A stretch of 64,000 bases of DNA. It comes from Herbiconiux gentiana (GTDB lineage: Bacteria > Actinomycetota > Actinomycetes > Actinomycetales > Microbacteriaceae). Made by a program: the position numbers and the translations under genes. Location of the stretch: assembly GCF_024978135.1 (NCBI RefSeq), contig NZ_JANTEZ010000008.1, positions 1-64,000 of the forward strand. Direction: 5' to 3'. Below the pieces are notes generated by a model that saw only the letters and a program-made list of their open reading frames with translations, was not told where the DNA came from and ran no database searches. Positions 48,898 through 57,510 of the stretch are shown one piece after another (the first letter of the stretch is position 1; every line of letters starts with the position of its first letter).

Positions 48898-49490
48898 CGG
48901 AACAGGCGGCGGAGCACCCGCAGCACGGTGGCCCCCACGCCCGACCCGGCCGAGGCCGGTGCCGCGGTGCGAGACGGTGCCGCGGTGCGAGACGGCGCCG
49001 GCGTGCGAGACGGCGCCGGCGTGCGGCTCGGCGCCGGAGCAGGCTTCGCACCGGTCGGGGCCGGCCACCCGTAGCGGTCCGAGAGCGCCCCCGCGACCAG
49101 CCCGTACCGCGCCTCGTCGAGCCCGACCCCGGCCCGCCGCACCCCGCCCTGCTGCAGCCGGAACACCCGCTCGAGCCGCACCCAGCTCGGCCGCCCGGCC
49201 GAGTCCCACGGACCGCTGCCGATGGCGACGTCCCAGCGGTCGTCGTGCGGCTTCGAGGTGAGGGCCACCCCGAGCAGACCGCCGCCCGGCTCGGTGGCGA
49301 CCACGAGCACCGGGCGGTCCTTCCCTCGGCCGTCGCGCTCCTCGTAGGGCACCCAGGTCCAGACGATCTCACCCGGGTCGGCGGCGCCGTCGGTGTGCGG
49401 GCTGTAGGCGAGGCGGATGCGCCCCACGCTCCGCGGATCGACCTCGATCGTCGCCGTCTCCCCGTACCGTCCTGCGCTCGCACCGTCCAC
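48894..49490 (-). CDS. PemK/MazF-like toxin, solitary
   Basis: A 198-residue protein. The core GEIVWTWVPYEERDGRGKDRPVLVVA matches the N-terminal strand and loop of PemK/MazF mRNA interferases, followed by VALTSKPHD and the RPSWVRLERVFRL segment. The C-terminal 50 residues are a disordered tail with four 18-bp repeats (PAPSRT units). No antitoxin gene is next to it: both flanking genes are full-size unrelated proteins. It may therefore be a domesticated or differently controlled family member. GTG 49490 lies 6 nt after TAGGGT (49497-49502). Confidence 0.78.
   Translation of the reverse strand: MDGASAGRYGETATIEVDPRSVGRIRLAYSPHTDGAADPGEIVWTWVPYEERDGRGKDRPVLVVATEPGGGLLGVALTSKPHDDRWDVAIGSGPWDSAGRPSWVRLERVFRLQQGGVRRAGVGLDEARYGLVAGALSDRYGWPAPTGAKPAPAPSRTPAPSRTPAPSRTAAPSRTAAPASAGSGVGATVLRVLRRLFR
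48961..49032. repeat. 18-bp tandem repeat, four units, in the PemK-like gene
   Basis: Units at 48961, 48979, 48997 and 49015, each 18 bp, encode Pro/Ala/Ser/Arg/Thr hexapeptides of the C-terminal tail. Confidence 0.85.
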
Positions 49491-49496
49491 GCCGCG

Positions 49497-49502
49497 ACCC
49501 TA
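49497..49502 (-). promoter_or_regulatory. -10 hexamer TAGGGT, leaderless geometry
   Basis: On the minus strand TAGGGT ends 6 nt before GTG 49490. Confidence 0.5.
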
Positions 49503-49643
49503 CACCGCACACCCCGCCGAGGGTCGTTCACCGGCAGCAACGATTCGCGAACCGCCGGGCCCGGATCCCCCCGCCGCCGCGCCCCGGCGGTTGAATGGCC
49601 GAGTCGCCGCGCTCCGCCGACCCGTTCCGACGCTCGAGGACCC

Positions 49644-50978
49644 ATGAACCGCTCACCCCGCCGCCGCGCATCCGCTCGCCTGCCCCTCGCCGTGACGGTG
49701 CTGCTCACCCTCGCCCTCACGGCGACCGCGACCATCACCGGTGCACCGCGCGCGGCCTTCGCCGACGACTACCCGAGCTGGGACGACGTGATCGCGGCCC
49801 GCGCCTCGGAGAGCGCGAAGCAGGACGAGATCACGCGCATCCAGGGCATCATCGCCGATCTGCAGGAGAAGGCGCGCGCCGCCCAGGCGCTCGTGACCCA
49901 GCGCAGCGACGAGAACGACGTCGCCGCGGCCGCCCTCGCGGCGGGCCAGGCGAAGGCCGACGCGCTGGCCGCCAGCGCCGCCGCCGCCGCGACGAAGGCG
50001 GAGGAGTCGAAGAAGCGGGCCGCCATGATCGCGGCCCAGTTCGTGCGCACCGGTGGCAGCGACGTCACCTCGATGCTGCTGACCAGCTCCTCGCAGGGGG
50101 CCGATCAGCTGCTCGCCCAGCTGAGCTCGGCGAGCCAGCTGACCCAGGCCGTGAACGCCGTCTACGCCGCGGCGCAGCAGGACGCGAACACCTCGACCAC
50201 GCTGAGCGCCCAGGCGGAGGTGGCGAAGGGTGAGCTCACCGGGCTCGCCCAGGCCGCGGAGGACGCCCTGCAGGAGGCCGCCGCCGCGCAGCAGGCCATG
50301 GTCGCTGCGCTGCAGGAGCAGAACGCGCACCAGGGCGAGCTGCAGGCCCAGCTGACCAGCCTGCAGAGCGACGTCGCCACGACCGAGCAGCAGTATCAGG
50401 CCGGCGTCGAGGCCCGCGCGGCCGCCGCCGCCGCAGCAGCAGCCGCCGCGGCCGCCGCCGCGCACCAGGGCGGCGCCGTGATCGGCCCCGTCTCGGGCGA
50501 CGCCCAGGCGCTGGCGCAGGAGCTGATGGGCTACGTGGCCGCCGGTCAGTTCCACGGCTCGAGCCCCGACCACATCTTCGAGATCGCTTGGATCGCCCAG
50601 GGCCAGGACGTGGAGAACTGCGGCATCGACGTCGTCATCCTGCAGGCGATGGTCGCCGCCGTTCGCGCCTTCGGCAGCGCCGGGGTGAGCGACATCAGCC
50701 GTCGCTGCACCGGCCAGATCGAGGGGGCGGGCACGCAGTCCGCGCACTACCGGCAGGGCGGCGGCCACGCGGTCGACTTCACCTCGGTGGGAGGCGTGCC
50801 GACCCTCGGCGCCAACGACGCCTCGCTCTCGCTGATCGCGGTGCTCGACCCGATCATGCCGAACGGCTCCCGCGTGGGTCAGTCGAACTGCCGCTACGCC
50901 GCCGGCAACGAGCCGTCGTTCATCAACTTCACCGACTTCGCCGACACGTGCAACCATCTGCACATCGACGACTTCTGA
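49644..50978 (+). CDS. Secreted coiled-coil protein, CwlO/PcsB-like N terminus
   Basis: A 444-residue exported protein with a signal peptide ending AAFA (about 1-40). A long coiled coil (about 50-260, QDEITRIQGIIADLQEKARAAQALV and later Gln/Ala-rich helices) is followed by poly-Ala (about 255-272) and a C-terminal globular domain (about 280-444) with four cysteines (ENCG, SRRC, SNCRY, DTCNH) and HYRQGGGHAVDF and HLHIDDF, suggestive of a metal site. The coiled coil resembles regulators of cell-wall hydrolases. The C-terminal domain is not a recognised NlpC/P60. The ATG follows GAGGA. Confidence 0.75.
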   Translation: MNRSPRRRASARLPLAVTVLLTLALTATATITGAPRAAFADDYPSWDDVIAARASESAKQDEITRIQGIIADLQEKARAAQALVTQRSDENDVAAAALAAGQAKADALAASAAAAATKAEESKKRAAMIAAQFVRTGGSDVTSMLLTSSSQGADQLLAQLSSASQLTQAVNAVYAAAQQDANTSTTLSAQAEVAKGELTGLAQAAEDALQEAAAAQQAMVAALQEQNAHQGELQAQLTSLQSDVATTEQQYQAGVEARAAAAAAAAAAAAAAAHQGGAVIGPVSGDAQALAQELMGYVAAGQFHGSSPDHIFEIAWIAQGQDVENCGIDVVILQAMVAAVRAFGSAGVSDISRRCTGQIEGAGTQSAHYRQGGGHAVDFTSVGGVPTLGANDASLSLIAVLDPIMPNGSRVGQSNCRYAAGNEPSFINFTDFADTCNHLHIDDF

Positions 50979-51032
50979 TCGGCGTTCTAGCCCCAAAGCG
51001 CAGGTGATGTCAAGCCGTTTACCGCATGGCTT

Positions 51033-51038
51033 TCTAAT
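51033..51038 (+). promoter_or_regulatory. Candidate promoter of the two small genes
   Basis: TCTAAT as -10, with TCAAGC at 51010-51015 as a weak -35 (17-bp spacer). An AT-rich stretch with the palindrome AACTAGTT (51052-51059) follows and may be an operator. Confidence 0.4.
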
Positions 51039-51085
51039 TGCTAGAGTATCTAACTAGTTGCACATCTAGCTTTCGAGGAGACATC

Positions 51086-51244
51086 ATGAACGAGAACACC
51101 GCCGCCGGCTTCGACAACGTCCTTCCCTTCGTGCGCCCCGAACAGCTCGTGCACCCCGACCTGGTCGGCTACGTCAAGCGCACCTTCCGGTTCCTCGACC
51201 CGGAGCACGCCGCGCGCTTCGACGACGCTCCCGACGCAGCCTGA
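51086..51244 (+). CDS. Small protein of unknown function
   Basis: A 52-residue protein (MNENTAAGFDNVLPFVRPEQ...) with a good ribosome site (GAGGAG). Aromatic and acidic residues, VGYVKRTFRFLDPEHAARFDD, suggest a folded or partner-bound peptide. It has no signal peptide. Its stop overlaps the ATG of the next small gene by 1 bp (TGATG), so the two are translationally coupled. Not recognised. Confidence 0.7.
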   Translation: MNENTAAGFDNVLPFVRPEQLVHPDLVGYVKRTFRFLDPEHAARFDDAPDAA

Positions 51245-51516
51245 TGTTCGACCCGTCGCTCGCCGACGTCGCGGTCGTCGTCGAAGACGACGGCCGGTGG
51301 CGTCTCGACGTGCGCCGCTTCACGGGCGACGTGATCGCGACCACTCCGCTGCACGTCGACGGGGCCTTCCAGCCCCGTGTGCTCGCCCTGGTCACGCGGA
51401 TGCTCGCCCGGTGGGACGTCGCCGCGAGCGCCGAGTGGGACGGGCACCACGGCACCTGGTCGGCCCTCCTCAACCCCGCCCCCGCCGTCGGTCAGCGGCC
51501 CAGCCCGGTCGTCTGA
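51244..51516 (+). CDS. Small protein of unknown function, coupled to the preceding gene
   Basis: A 90-residue protein. It reads as alternating beta strands (VAVVVEDDGRWRLDVRRFTGDVIATTPLHVDG) followed by a helix (ALVTRMLARWDV), possibly a small alpha/beta fold. It has no signal peptide or membrane segment. Its stop codon begins a 19-bp tandem repeat. Function unknown. Confidence 0.65.
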   Translation: MFDPSLADVAVVVEDDGRWRLDVRRFTGDVIATTPLHVDGAFQPRVLALVTRMLARWDVAASAEWDGHHGTWSALLNPAPAVGQRPSPVV

Positions 51517-51567
51517 GCCGCGCCCGGCGGTGTGAGCCCCGGCTGGCCGTGTGAGCCCAGCTACGCC
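51511..51567. repeat. 19-bp tandem repeat over a stop codon
   Basis: Three 19-bp units (51511, 51530, 51549) each begin GT(C/G)TGAGCC. The first TGA is the stop of the small gene. Confidence 0.85.
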
Positions 51568-51578
51568 GACGCCGACGT

Positions 51579-52580
51579 CTACACCAGCGGCGGCCCGGTC
51601 GTCGCCCGCCGCACCAGTCGCGTCGGCAACGTGATGTGGGTGCGCTCCGGCGTCTCCCCCGCCAGCAGTCCGATCAGCAGCTCGGCCGCCGAGGCACCGA
51701 TCGACTGCATCGGCTGGCGCACCGTGGTCAGCGGCGGATTCAGCCTCGCCGCCTCGGGCACGTCGTCGAAGCCCACCACCGAGAGATCGCCCGGCACGTC
51801 GAGCCCGAGCTCGGCCGCCGTCTGGATGGTCGCGATCGCCGAGAGGTCGTTCGCCGCGAACACCGCAGTGGGCCGGTCGGGTGACGAGAGCAGCGAGGTC
51901 GCCGTCTCCCGCGCGATCTCTTTCTCGTAGAGGCCGACCCGCACGAGCGAGGGGTCGAACGGGATGCCCGCCTCCTCAAGCGCGCGCCGGTACCCCGCGT
52001 CGCGGAGGTTCGACGAGCGGAGGTCGGGCCGGCCGGCCACGAAGGCGATGCGTCGGTGCCCGAGCTCGATCAGGTAGCGCGTCGCGAGGAGGGCTCCGCC
52101 GAAGCTGTCCGACTCCACCGTCGGCAGATCGGCGCGACCCGTGTGCGGGTCGACGGCGACGATCGGCACGTCGGAGGTCACCCCGACCACGGTGGGCGTC
52201 ACCAGGATCGCCCCGTCGATCAGCGTGCCGCTCAGCCGGCTCAGCGACCGCCGCTCCCAGCCCGTGCTGGCGTTCTGCCGGGAGCCGCTGTAGGCGAGCA
52301 GGTCGTAGCGCGAGTCGTGCAGCGCCGCCGCCACCCCCTTGAGGATCTCGGCGCTGAACGGCTCGAAATCGGCCACCAGCACGCCGATCACGCCGGTGCG
52401 TCGCGAGCGCATGCTGCTCGCGATCAGGCTCGATTCGTAGCCGAGCTCCTCCACCACCTGCAGCACACGCTGCGTGGTCTCGGCCGAGATGCCGTAGCGG
52501 CCGTTCACCGCCTTCGACACCGTCGAGACCGAGACGCCCGCGGCCGCCGCCACGTCGTGGATCGTGGGCCGCCCGCTCAC
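51579..52580 (-). CDS. LacI-family regulator of the glycoside locus
   Basis: A 333-residue regulator. The N-terminal LacI HTH is TIHDVAAAAGVSVSTVSKAVNGRYGIS with hinge YESSLIASSMRSR. The periplasmic-binding-like core has IGVLVADFEPFSAEILKGV, AILVTPT and AVFAANDLSAIA. It probably represses the GH43 gene and the sugar transporter operon until a xylo- or arabino-oligosaccharide binds. GTG 52580 overlaps the GH43 stop (GTGA), so it is in an operon downstream of its presumed target. Confidence 0.92.
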   Translation of the reverse strand: MSGRPTIHDVAAAAGVSVSTVSKAVNGRYGISAETTQRVLQVVEELGYESSLIASSMRSRRTGVIGVLVADFEPFSAEILKGVAAALHDSRYDLLAYSGSRQNASTGWERRSLSRLSGTLIDGAILVTPTVVGVTSDVPIVAVDPHTGRADLPTVESDSFGGALLATRYLIELGHRRIAFVAGRPDLRSSNLRDAGYRRALEEAGIPFDPSLVRVGLYEKEIARETATSLLSSPDRPTAVFAANDLSAIATIQTAAELGLDVPGDLSVVGFDDVPEAARLNPPLTTVRQPMQSIGASAAELLIGLLAGETPERTHITLPTRLVRRATTGPPLV

Positions 52581-54124
52581 GGCCGCACCACGAGCCGGAA
52601 GTCCGACGCGGTCACCACTTCGGACGGCGGCCCGACGGCGATCGGCCCCACCCAGGCGCCGACGAAGTCGCGACCCGCCTCGGGCGCGAGCTCCGTGAGA
52701 TCGACCTCGGTGAGCAGGGCCCCGTCGACGGATGCGCGGCCGCCCAGCCCGTCGATCGAGAGCTCTAGGCGCGCCTCCCCCGACCCGCTGGCCGACCCGG
52801 TCGCGAGCACCGACCGCTCCCCCGGGGTGAGCCGGAGGCACTGCACCACCCCGCCCGCGTCCACCGACAGCTCGAGCAGCGCCCGCTCCGACACCCGCAG
52901 CAGCAGTCCGCCGCGCCCGGCCGAGCCCGGCGGCACCCGGATCGTGACCGACACGTCGACCCGCTCACCGGGCAGTCGACGCCCCAGGAACGAGCGCGGC
53001 CCCACCTCGGCGGGCTCCCCACCGCCCCGGAGCGTCAGGACCCCATCGGCCTCGAGCTCGGCGAACTCGACGGGGTGGCGCCCGACGCCCGTCCAGGCCA
53101 GGTCGAGCGCGCCGGCCCCGAAGCCCGCCACCACCAGGGGCGCCGCGGCCGGAGGCGCACCGCCTCCCGCCGTCGACACCTCTCGCTGCACCCGCCCCAC
53201 GCCGGGCGCGAAGAGCGGCCGGCCGTCCTCCCACTCGACCGGCACCAGGCAGGTCTCGCGCCCGAGCAGCCCCTCGCGCACACCACCGTCGCCGGCCGCC
53301 ACCGGGCGGGTCGCGAGCACCGTGGCCCACCAGGCGCCCGTCGCATCCTGAACCAGATCGGCGTGACCGACGGCCGCGAACTCGCCGCGGCGCCCCAGCT
53401 CGCGGTGGCTGAGCCGCGGGTTGCCGGGGTCGCTGACGTAGGGCCCGGTGAGCTCGTCGCCATAGGCCACGCACACGGCGTGCTCCCCGGCCGTTCCCCC
53501 CTCGGCGGCCAGCAGCATCCACCCTCCCCCCGGGCGGCTCAGGATGCGCGGCCCCTCGGCCCAGACGGCACCGATCATCGCCCCGCCCCAGATCACCGTC
53601 GGCACCCCGAGCGGCTGGAACGTCGTGGGGTCGAGCTCGACCAGCCAGACGTCGGTCTGTCCGGCCCAGCGCGCGTCCGCCGCCGGCCGGGTGCCGGTGA
53701 GCCACAGCCGATCGCCGTCGACCGTCAGGCACGGATCGATGCCGCCGACCCCGTCGATCCAGACCGGATCCGACCAGGGTCCCCGCGCATCCGTCGCGGT
53801 CACCGCAAAGTGCCCGGTGCGCCCCGGCCAGGAGCCGTCGTCGGGCCCCACGACGGTGCAGACCACCACGAGACGGTCGCCGATCACCCGCACCGACGGC
53901 GCGAACAGGCCGCGCGACGACTCCAGCCCGGCGAGATCGAGCTGCCCGGGCCGCTCGATGGCGTGGCCCACCTGCTGCCACTCGACCAGGTCGCGGGAGA
54001 CGTGCACGGGCAGGCCGGGCAGGTACTCGAAACTCGAGGTGACCAGCACGAACTCGTCGCCGAAGCGGCACACGCCCGGATCGGGGTGGCAGCCGGCGAG
54101 AACCGGATTGCGGTAGCGGGCCAT
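52577..54124 (-). CDS. GH43 beta-xylosidase / alpha-arabinofuranosidase
   Basis: A 515-residue glycoside hydrolase without a signal peptide. The N-terminal five-bladed propeller has NPVLAGCHPDPGVCRFGDEFVLVTSSFEYLPGLPVHVSRDLVEWQQVGHAI, with the catalytic base in HPDP (Asp15), GIDPCLTVDG and a general acid Glu in WAEGPRI near 190. A C-terminal beta-sandwich (about 320-515) matches the extra domain of xylosidases. It cleaves xylosyl or arabinosyl residues from oligosaccharides inside the cell. ATG 54124 follows GAGAGGAG. Confidence 0.9.
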   Translation of the reverse strand: MARYRNPVLAGCHPDPGVCRFGDEFVLVTSSFEYLPGLPVHVSRDLVEWQQVGHAIERPGQLDLAGLESSRGLFAPSVRVIGDRLVVVCTVVGPDDGSWPGRTGHFAVTATDARGPWSDPVWIDGVGGIDPCLTVDGDRLWLTGTRPAADARWAGQTDVWLVELDPTTFQPLGVPTVIWGGAMIGAVWAEGPRILSRPGGGWMLLAAEGGTAGEHAVCVAYGDELTGPYVSDPGNPRLSHRELGRRGEFAAVGHADLVQDATGAWWATVLATRPVAAGDGGVREGLLGRETCLVPVEWEDGRPLFAPGVGRVQREVSTAGGGAPPAAAPLVVAGFGAGALDLAWTGVGRHPVEFAELEADGVLTLRGGGEPAEVGPRSFLGRRLPGERVDVSVTIRVPPGSAGRGGLLLRVSERALLELSVDAGGVVQCLRLTPGERSVLATGSASGSGEARLELSIDGLGGRASVDGALLTEVDLTELAPEAGRDFVGAWVGPIAVGPPSEVVTASDFRLVVRP

Positions 54125-54163
54125 CGTCGGCTCCTCTCGATGATGGCTCAGCCTAGACCCACA

Positions 54164-54187
54164 GAAAACAGTTTCGAAAACGTTTGA
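54164..54187. promoter_or_regulatory. LacI-type operators between GH43 and the transporter operon
   Basis: GAAAACAGTTTC (54164-54175) and CGAAAACGTTTGA (54175-54187, core AAACGTTT) overlap head to tail, 40 bp upstream of the GH43 start. The site is well placed to repress both divergent units. Confidence 0.75.
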
Positions 54188-54296
54188 CGACCCGGCGAGC
54201 GCTTGCGACACTGAGTGCGCCCGGCCGAGCCGGGACCCCGACCACCCATCCGTCCACAGCGGATGCATCTCAACGAAGAGAGAGCAGGTTGCACTC

Positions 54297-55580
54297 ATGA
54301 AACGCTCGAAGATCCTCACCGGATGCGCGGCGCTCGCCCTCAGCGCCCTGGCCCTGTCGGGCTGCGCCCCGAGCTCCGGCGAATCCTCCGACGGCAGCGT
54401 CACGCTGACCTTCTGGCACAACTCCACCACCGGCGACGGAAAGAAGTACTGGGAGGACACCGCGGCCGCCTTCGAGAAGGCGAACCCCGGCGTCACCATC
54501 GAGGTGCAGTCGCTGCAGAACGAGGAGATGGACGGCAAGCTGCAGACCGCCCTGAACTCCGGCGACGCCCCCGACGTGTTCATGGCCCGCGGCGGCGGCA
54601 AGCTCGCCGACGTCGTCAAGGCCGGCCAGGCGATGGACCTCAGCGACGGCATCTCCGCCGACGCGAAGGCCGCCGTCGGCAGCTCGCTCTCGGCGTTCGA
54701 GGTCGACGGCAAGAACTACGGCATGCCGGTCTCGGTGCTCCCCTCGGGCATCTTCTACTCCTCCGACCTGTTCTCGCAGGCCGGCGTCACGACTCCTCCG
54801 GCGACGATCGCCGACCTCGAGGCCGCCGACGAGAAGCTGAAGGCGGCCGGTATCGACCCGATCGCCGTCGGCGCGAAGGACGCCTGGCCCGCCGCGCACT
54901 GGTACTACAACTTCGCCCTGCGCGCCTGCTCGAAGGACGTGCTCGACTCGGCCGCCGAGAGCCGCAAGTTCGACGACCCGTGCTGGCTGAAGGCGGGCGA
55001 GGACCTGCAGGCCTTCATCGACACCGCTCCCTTCAACGACGGCTTCCTGACCACCGCCGCCCAGCAGGGCGCCGGATCCTCGGCCGGCCTGCTCGCCAAC
55101 AAGCAGGCGAGCATGGAGCTGATGGGCGCGTGGGATCCCGGAGTGATCACCTCCCTCACCCCCGACGAGAAGCCGCTGGCCGACCTGAAGTGGTTCCCCT
55201 TCCCCGAGGTCGAGGGCGGCGACGGCGAGCCCGGCGCCATGATGGGCGGCGTCGACGGGTTCTCCTGCTGGGTGAACGCGCCGAAGGAGTGCGTCGACTT
55301 CCTGAACTTCATGGTCGAGAAGTCGAACCAGGAGGCCTACGCCGACGCGTTCCAGACGCTCCCCGCCTCGCAGGACGCTCAGAGCGTCGTCAGCGACCCG
55401 GCCCTGAAGGACGTGCTCGCCGCCTACAACGAGGCCCCCTACGTGGTGGTCTGGCTCGACACGCTCTACGGCCAGAACGTGGGCAACGCCCTCAACGTCG
55501 CCGTCGTGGACATGTTCGCCGGCAAGGGTGATGCCGCGAGCATCGTCGACGCCGTGAACGACGCCGCGGCGAAGTCCTGA
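54297..55580 (+). CDS. Sugar ABC transporter substrate-binding lipoprotein
   Basis: A 427-residue extracellular binding protein with a lipobox LSGC (about 20-23). The mature start LTFWHNSTTGDGKKYWEDTAAAFEKANPGVTIEV is typical of CUT1 oligosaccharide binders. It contains NSGDAPDVFMARGGGKLAD and the late VDGFSCWVNAPKECVDFLNFM (two cysteines, with another pair at RACSKD and DPCW). It would capture oligosaccharides and pass them to the two permeases encoded next. No ATPase gene is in the cluster; a shared MsiK-type ATPase elsewhere is usual in actinobacteria. Confidence 0.93.
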   Translation: MKRSKILTGCAALALSALALSGCAPSSGESSDGSVTLTFWHNSTTGDGKKYWEDTAAAFEKANPGVTIEVQSLQNEEMDGKLQTALNSGDAPDVFMARGGGKLADVVKAGQAMDLSDGISADAKAAVGSSLSAFEVDGKNYGMPVSVLPSGIFYSSDLFSQAGVTTPPATIADLEAADEKLKAAGIDPIAVGAKDAWPAAHWYYNFALRACSKDVLDSAAESRKFDDPCWLKAGEDLQAFIDTAPFNDGFLTTAAQQGAGSSAGLLANKQASMELMGAWDPGVITSLTPDEKPLADLKWFPFPEVEGGDGEPGAMMGGVDGFSCWVNAPKECVDFLNFMVEKSNQEAYADAFQTLPASQDAQSVVSDPALKDVLAAYNEAPYVVVWLDTLYGQNVGNALNVAVVDMFAGKGDAASIVDAVNDAAAKS

Positions 55581-55590
55581 GGCGCGCGCC

Positions 55591-56574
55591 GTGGCTACCG
55601 TGACCGCACCCCCGCTGACGCCGACATCGACGCCGACGCCCGGGCCGTCGACGGGAGCCACGGCGCGCCGTCGCCGCTGGGCGACCCGGGGCGAACTGGC
55701 CCTGCTGCTCGGCCCCGCCCTGATCGTCTTCTGCGGCTTCGTCATCCTGCCGGTGGCGATGGCGGCGTACTACGGATTCTTCAGCTGGTCGGGCTACGGC
55801 CCGGCGGTCGACTTCGTCGGGATCCGCAACTACGTCACCATCCTCACCGACCCCGACTTCCACGAGGCGCTCGGGCACAACGCCTTCATCGTCGTGATGT
55901 CGCTCGTGCTGCAGGGCCCCCTCGCCCTGGGGCTCGCCCTGCTGCTGAACCGCAAGCTGCGGTTCCAGTCGGTCATCCGGGTGCTGATCTTCGTGCCCTA
56001 CGTCATCTCCGAGGTCGTCGTCGGTCTCGGCTGGGGGCTGATGCTCCAGTCGAGCGGCGCCGTCAACGGTCTGCTCGACAAGACCGGGCTCGGTGCCTTC
56101 GCCGCCGACTGGATCTCGGAGCCCGGCCGGGCGATCTGGACCCTGCTCGTCATCATCACCTGGAAGTACATCGGCTTCGCCGTCATCCTCTTCCTCGCCG
56201 GGCTCCAGGGCATCCCCGAGGAGCTCTCCGAGGCGGCGGCCATCGACGGCGCGTCGTTCTGGCAGATCCAGCGGCACATCGTGCTGCCGCTGCTCGGCCC
56301 GACCGTGCGCATCTGGGCGTTCCTGTCGATCATCGGGTCGCTGCAGCTGTTCGACCTGGTCTGGATCATCTGGGGCCAGTACGTCGCCTCCACGGCCGGC
56401 ACCTCGACGATGGCCACCTACATGGTCGCCAACGGCCGCAACGCCGGCAGCTACGGCTACGGCAGCGCGGTGGCCGTCGTCATGTTCCTCATCTCCCTCG
56501 CCGTGGCGCTGCTCTACCAGCGCTTCGTGCTGCGCCGCGACACCGACGGCGCCCTCACCGGAAGCAGCAAATGA
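55591..56574 (+). CDS. CUT1 sugar permease 1
   Basis: A 327-residue permease with six hydrophobic helices after a Thr/Pro/Arg N terminus. It has the MalF-like ALLLGPALIVFCGFVILPVAMAAYYGFF and the EAA loop EELSEAAAIDGASFWQIQRHIVLPLL, which contacts the ATPase. GTG 55591 lies 10 bp after the binding-protein stop; the stop overlaps the next ATG (ATGA). Confidence 0.92.
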   Translation: MATVTAPPLTPTSTPTPGPSTGATARRRRWATRGELALLLGPALIVFCGFVILPVAMAAYYGFFSWSGYGPAVDFVGIRNYVTILTDPDFHEALGHNAFIVVMSLVLQGPLALGLALLLNRKLRFQSVIRVLIFVPYVISEVVVGLGWGLMLQSSGAVNGLLDKTGLGAFAADWISEPGRAIWTLLVIITWKYIGFAVILFLAGLQGIPEELSEAAAIDGASFWQIQRHIVLPLLGPTVRIWAFLSIIGSLQLFDLVWIIWGQYVASTAGTSTMATYMVANGRNAGSYGYGSAVAVVMFLISLAVALLYQRFVLRRDTDGALTGSSK

Positions 56575-57479
56575 TGGCAACCCCCACCCTGCAGAAGCCG
56601 GTGACGGAGCAGTCGACGACCAGGCGCGCACCGGCCGCATCCGCCGCCCCCGTCGGCACCCGGCGCCGCTCGAGCAGCCTCGTGATCTACTTCGTCGCGC
56701 TCGTGCTCGTCGGCCTCATGCTCGCGCCGATCGCCTACATCATCCTCGGCGGCTTCCGGTCGAACTCCGAGATCACCGTCGACCCCGCCGGGCTGCCGGT
56801 GCAGTGGAACTGGTCGAACTACTCCGATGTGCTCGGCAGCGGCGTGTTCTGGGGCCAGATGGCCAACTCGACCATCGCGGCCGTGGTGACCACCCTGTTC
56901 GTCGTGGTGCTCGGCCTGATGGCGGCCTTCGCCCTCTCGCGCTACGCCTTCCGCGGGCGCGGTGCCGTGTACGCCCTGTTCACCGCCGGTCTGATGTTCC
57001 CGATGACCGTGGCGATCACGCCGCTCTACATCCTGGTGCGCGACCTCGGGCTGATGAACTCGCTCGCGGGCGTCATCGTGCCGCAGATCGCCTTCGGGCT
57101 GCCGGTGACGGTCATCGTGCTGGTGCCGTTCCTCTCGGCGATCCCGCGCGAGCTGCAGGAGGCGGCGTCGATCGACGGCTGCAGCCGCCTCGGCTTCTTC
57201 TGGCGGATGGTGCTGCCGCTGGCGGTGCCCGGCGTGATCACCGTGGGCATCCTCGCCTTCGTCGCGAGCTGGAACTCCTACATCCTGCCGCTGTTCATCC
57301 TCAACAACGAGGCCGCGTTCACGCTGCCGCTCGGCACCCAGGCGTTCGCGTCGCAGTACTCGGTCGACACGGCGAAGGTGCTGGCCTTCACCTCGCTGTC
57401 GATGATCCCGGCCCTCATCTTCTTCAGCCTCTTCGAGCGGCGCATCGTGGGCGGTCTCACGGGCGCCGTCAAGGGCTGA
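56571..57479 (+). CDS. CUT1 sugar permease 2
   Basis: A 302-residue permease with six helices and the EAA loop RELQEAASIDGCSRLGFFWRMVLPLAVPG. It pairs with permease 1. ATG 56571 overlaps the upstream stop (ATGA); a second ATG three bases later is also possible. Confidence 0.92.
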   Translation: MMATPTLQKPVTEQSTTRRAPAASAAPVGTRRRSSSLVIYFVALVLVGLMLAPIAYIILGGFRSNSEITVDPAGLPVQWNWSNYSDVLGSGVFWGQMANSTIAAVVTTLFVVVLGLMAAFALSRYAFRGRGAVYALFTAGLMFPMTVAITPLYILVRDLGLMNSLAGVIVPQIAFGLPVTVIVLVPFLSAIPRELQEAASIDGCSRLGFFWRMVLPLAVPGVITVGILAFVASWNSYILPLFILNNEAAFTLPLGTQAFASQYSVDTAKVLAFTSLSMIPALIFFSLFERRIVGGLTGAVKG

Positions 57480-57510
57480 CCCTCTCCTGCTAGCCGAAAG
57501 CGAACCCGTC

